In this document: in pieces, positions 61,394-64,000 of the stretch | Position numbering within the stretch: the first letter of the stretch is position 1 | Layout of the letters: every line of letters starts with the position of its first letter | Source of the DNA: Solitalea canadensis DSM 3403 | GTDB lineage: Bacteria; Bacteroidota; Bacteroidia; Sphingobacteriales; Sphingobacteriaceae | Direction: 5' to 3' | Length of the DNA stretch: 64,000 nucleotides | Assembly: GCF_000242635.2 (NCBI RefSeq) | Contig: NC_017770.1 | Location: forward strand, 3,236,669 to 3,300,668 | The notes under the pieces: model-generated | What the model was told of the DNA's origin: nothing | What the model saw: only the letters and a program-made list of their open reading frames with translations | Databases searched by the model: none | Position numbers and translations under genes: made by a program

Positions 61394-64000
61394 ATGAAGA
61401 ATTTTCTACTGCTTATTAGTGCTCTCTTTATTACCAATATTGCGGCTGCGCAATTTACACTTAAAGGCAAAGTAACCGACCTTCAGGGTAACCCTCTTGC
61501 CGGAGTCAGCGTTCGAGAAAAAGGAACAACTCACGGAACCACGACAGATAATACCGGAAATTATTCTTTTAAATGTGGCTCGAAAAATGCAACCATCGTT
61601 TTTGCTTTTTTGGGTTACATAAGTCAGGAAATACCATTAAGTGGTCGAGAAACCCTTAATGCAACAATGGAAGAAAGCCAAAGCTCTTTGTCGGAAGTTG
61701 AAGTGGTGGGCTCAAGAAATCTTAAACGTTCGGTAACCGATTCGCCGGTTCCTGTTGACTTGATTCCTGTTTCCAAAATTGCTAATGCTACTGGAATGGT
61801 TGATATCAACTCCGTTTTGCAATACGCTGCCCCATCATTTAATGCGAATCGCCAAAGCGGTTCAGATGGAGCAGATCATATTGAACCCGCTACACTGCGC
61901 GGAATGGGCCCAGATCAAACATTGGTGCTTATTAACGGTAAGCGCCGCCACCAATCTTCTTTGGTTAATCTTTATGGCACACGTGGCCGAGGTAATACCG
62001 GAACAGATTTAAATGCAATCCCCTCCTCTTCTATTGAACGAATCGAAATTTTAAGAGATGGCGCAAGTGCTCAATATGGCTCTGACGCTATTGCAGGCGT
62101 AATCAATATTGTGCTGAAACAAACTGTTGAACAACTTGACCTGAATTTTACAGCGGGTGCTAATAGTACCGGTTATGGTGGTTCATTAGAATCTACTTCA
62201 GGCAAATTACTGGCTACGGAGTGGGATGGACAACAATACAGCGGAAATGCTAATTATGGCATTAAAATTGGCACGCAAGGAGGATTCTTTAATATTACAG
62301 GAGATGTGGACCATAAAGAAAAAACTAGCCGACCAAATTACACTTCGCTTTATCCTGATAATTACCGTGCTCAATTTGGTGATGCTTCTTACACTAATTA
62401 TGCTTTAATGCTTAATAGTCGTGTTCCATTGAAAAAAAGCAGTGAGTTTTATTTTTTCGGTGGATTTAATAAAAGAAATGGCGATGCATTTGCCTGGACG
62501 CGTGAACCAGAAAGTGAGCGAAATGTTATATCAATTTACCCAAATGGCTTTGATCCTCATATTCAATCAAGTATCAGTGATTATTCTGCATCGGCAGGAC
62601 TACGTACTATAGTTGGTAAATGGAACGCTGATTTTAATGCCACCTATGGACGCAATCGTTTTGAATACGATGTAGACAGAACCATAAATGCATCATTGGA
62701 GACGGCCTCCCCTACCAATTTTGAGGCCGGCGGATTTGCCTTGGGTCAATTGAATTTGAGTGCCAACTTTACACGGTCGTTTGACAATAGCCTTAATGGT
62801 CTTAACCTGGCCTGGGGGGTGGAGTACCGGAACGAGCAATATAAAATCTTTGCAGGTAATGAAGATTCATGGAAACAGTATGGTCCTGTAATATTTAGCA
62901 TAGATACTACTTATGATGATGCAGGTGAAATTGCTTCCATAGATACAACCTTTCGTCCTGGAGGATCACAAGGTTTCCCTGGCTTTCAACCTAAAGACGA
63001 AACCAATCAAACCAGAAATAATATAGGAGGATATATTGATGCAGAGTTCGACATTACTAAAAATATGCTGGTAGCGGCAGCTGTTCGACTTGAAAATTAT
63101 AGTGATTTTGGTTTTACGGCCAATTTCAAGCTCGCCACTCGCATAAAAGTATCCGACAAAATAAACATCAGGGGATCATTAAGTAGTGGATTCAGAGCTC
63201 CATCATTACCCCAGATCTATTTTAGTTCAACATTTACCAATGTGGCTGCCGGAAAAATTGTAGACCAGGTGATTGCACCTAATAATAGTCAGCTTGCGAA
63301 AGAAGTGGGTATTCCCGAATTAAAAGAAGAAAAATCGTACAATGCGAGTTTAGGTTTCACCTTACGACCTATTAATGAACTCTCATTTACCGTGGATGGC
63401 TATTGGGTGAAAGTACAAGATCGGATTGTATTAACCGGCTTATTCGGAAACGATGATGATGTTATTGGCCCTACATTGGAACAAATGAATGTTGGAGCGG
63501 CACAATTCTTTACCAATGCCGTTGATACCCGAACAATAGGGCTTGATGTAATTGCGGCATATACTACTCCTATTGGTACTGGTAATCTAAATACAACACT
63601 AGCGGCAAACTTTAATGATATGCAGCTAGACAAGGTTCAAACAACTGCTAAACTAGTTGGTAAGGAAGATATCTATTTCGGACCGCGTGAAAAGTCTTTT
63701 CTTCTGGCTTCTGCCCCTCCTTACAAAATCAATTTAAGTTTTGATTATAGTATTAAGAGGTTTAATGCCTTTTTACGTTTTAACCAGTTTTCGGGCATAG
63801 ACCTTACCAACTGGAATGACGAAGTTGACCGTTATTCAGCCAAACTTACAACAGACCTTTCCATCGGATATAAATTCAACAAGTATGTTAATATGACTGT
63901 TGGTGGAAACAATATTTTTGATGTTTATCCATCTCATCATGATCCAGGATTAACTGAAAGCGGTGGCATGTGGGATGCTGTCCAGATGGGTTTCAGCGGA
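61394..64000 (+). CDS. TonB-dependent receptor, second, 3' end outside window
   Basis: An ATG at 61394 opens a frame that stays open to the last base, 869 complete codons. The protein begins with a signal peptide (MKNFLLLISALFITNIAAAQ), then a carboxypeptidase-regulatory-like domain (about 21-110, FTLKGKVTDLQGNPLAGVSV), a plug (about 115-240, SSSIERIEILRDGASAQYGS, AIAGVINIVLK) and a long barrel (IRGSLSSGFRAPSLPQIYFS; NMTVGGNNIFDVYPSHHD). The C-terminal strand is missing because of the window end. It is the ordinary full-plug receptor type, unlike the preceding one. No regulator is adjacent. Confidence 0.95.
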   Translation, partial: MKNFLLLISALFITNIAAAQFTLKGKVTDLQGNPLAGVSVREKGTTHGTTTDNTGNYSFKCGSKNATIVFAFLGYISQEIPLSGRETLNATMEESQSSLSEVEVVGSRNLKRSVTDSPVPVDLIPVSKIANATGMVDINSVLQYAAPSFNANRQSGSDGADHIEPATLRGMGPDQTLVLINGKRRHQSSLVNLYGTRGRGNTGTDLNAIPSSSIERIEILRDGASAQYGSDAIAGVINIVLKQTVEQLDLNFTAGANSTGYGGSLESTSGKLLATEWDGQQYSGNANYGIKIGTQGGFFNITGDVDHKEKTSRPNYTSLYPDNYRAQFGDASYTNYALMLNSRVPLKKSSEFYFFGGFNKRNGDAFAWTREPESERNVISIYPNGFDPHIQSSISDYSASAGLRTIVGKWNADFNATYGRNRFEYDVDRTINASLETASPTNFEAGGFALGQLNLSANFTRSFDNSLNGLNLAWGVEYRNEQYKIFAGNEDSWKQYGPVIFSIDTTYDDAGEIASIDTTFRPGGSQGFPGFQPKDETNQTRNNIGGYIDAEFDITKNMLVAAAVRLENYSDFGFTANFKLATRIKVSDKINIRGSLSSGFRAPSLPQIYFSSTFTNVAAGKIVDQVIAPNNSQLAKEVGIPELKEEKSYNASLGFTLRPINELSFTVDGYWVKVQDRIVLTGLFGNDDDVIGPTLEQMNVGAAQFFTNAVDTRTIGLDVIAAYTTPIGTGNLNTTLAANFNDMQLDKVQTTAKLVGKEDIYFGPREKSFLLASAPPYKINLSFDYSIKRFNAFLRFNQFSGIDLTNWNDEVDRYSAKLTTDLSIGYKFNKYVNMTVGGNNIFDVYPSHHDPGLTESGGMWDAVQMGFSG

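Overview
The window comes from an AT-rich Bacteroidota chromosome, most likely of the Sphingobacteriales type. The evidence is two SusC/SusD pairs, TonB-linked receptors, the Bacteroidota form of FtsZ and MraY, Hc1-like small histones, an ISAon1-type insertion sequence and promoter-like TAnnTTTG boxes. I cannot name the species from sequence alone.

Bases 1-8400 carry mixed core genes: the end of ligA, a DUF6913-like gene overlapping dapA, two small histone H1-like genes, a group III truncated haemoglobin coupled to a small membrane protein, a Tat-exported GH125 mannosidase, an atypical tRNA-Cys and a serine-palmitoyltransferase-like alpha-oxoamine synthase. Bases 8394-24506 are a complete minus-strand division and cell-wall (dcw) cluster in the order mraZ-rsmH-ftsL-ftsI-murE-mraY-murD-ftsW-murG-murC-ftsQ-ftsA-ftsZ. 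A candidate MraZ operator (GTGG boxes 10 bp apart) lies upstream, and several of the internal gaps hold short inverted or direct repeats. Bases 24832-29065 hold a phosphate transporter with its PhoU-like partner, then pgk and gapA.

Bases 29302-53757 form an accessory block bounded on each side by a pair of tRNA-Glu(UUC) genes in direct orientation. Three of the four tRNA genes are identical. Inside are a damaged ISAon1-type element, an AraC regulator, and a polysaccharide utilisation locus: susC1/susD1, GH29 fucosidase, GH3 with PA14, GH20 hexosaminidase with PA14, susC2/susD2 and a divergent ROK-family regulator. Gene relics in the block include an AraC C-terminal fragment, a hexosaminidase 5'-end fragment and a broken SnoaL/monooxygenase gene. 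Both susC upstream regions carry nearly the same 23-bp palindrome, one copy just upstream of the ROK gene, suggesting that one regulator controls both pairs. The enzyme set points to fucosylated, N-acetylhexosamine-containing glycans.

Bases 53900-64000 hold a small membrane protein, a Crp/Fnr regulator with an outer-membrane barrel protein, a FemAB-like transferase, a lipoprotein and two TonB-dependent receptors. The last receptor runs off the window. I found no CRISPR array, no phage and no recognised defence system. The most unusual signals are the tRNA-Glu-bounded block, the shared ROK-type palindrome, the C33 tRNA-Cys, the three 17-bp-spaced repeats before a receptor gene, and the repeat-filled gaps of the dcw cluster.
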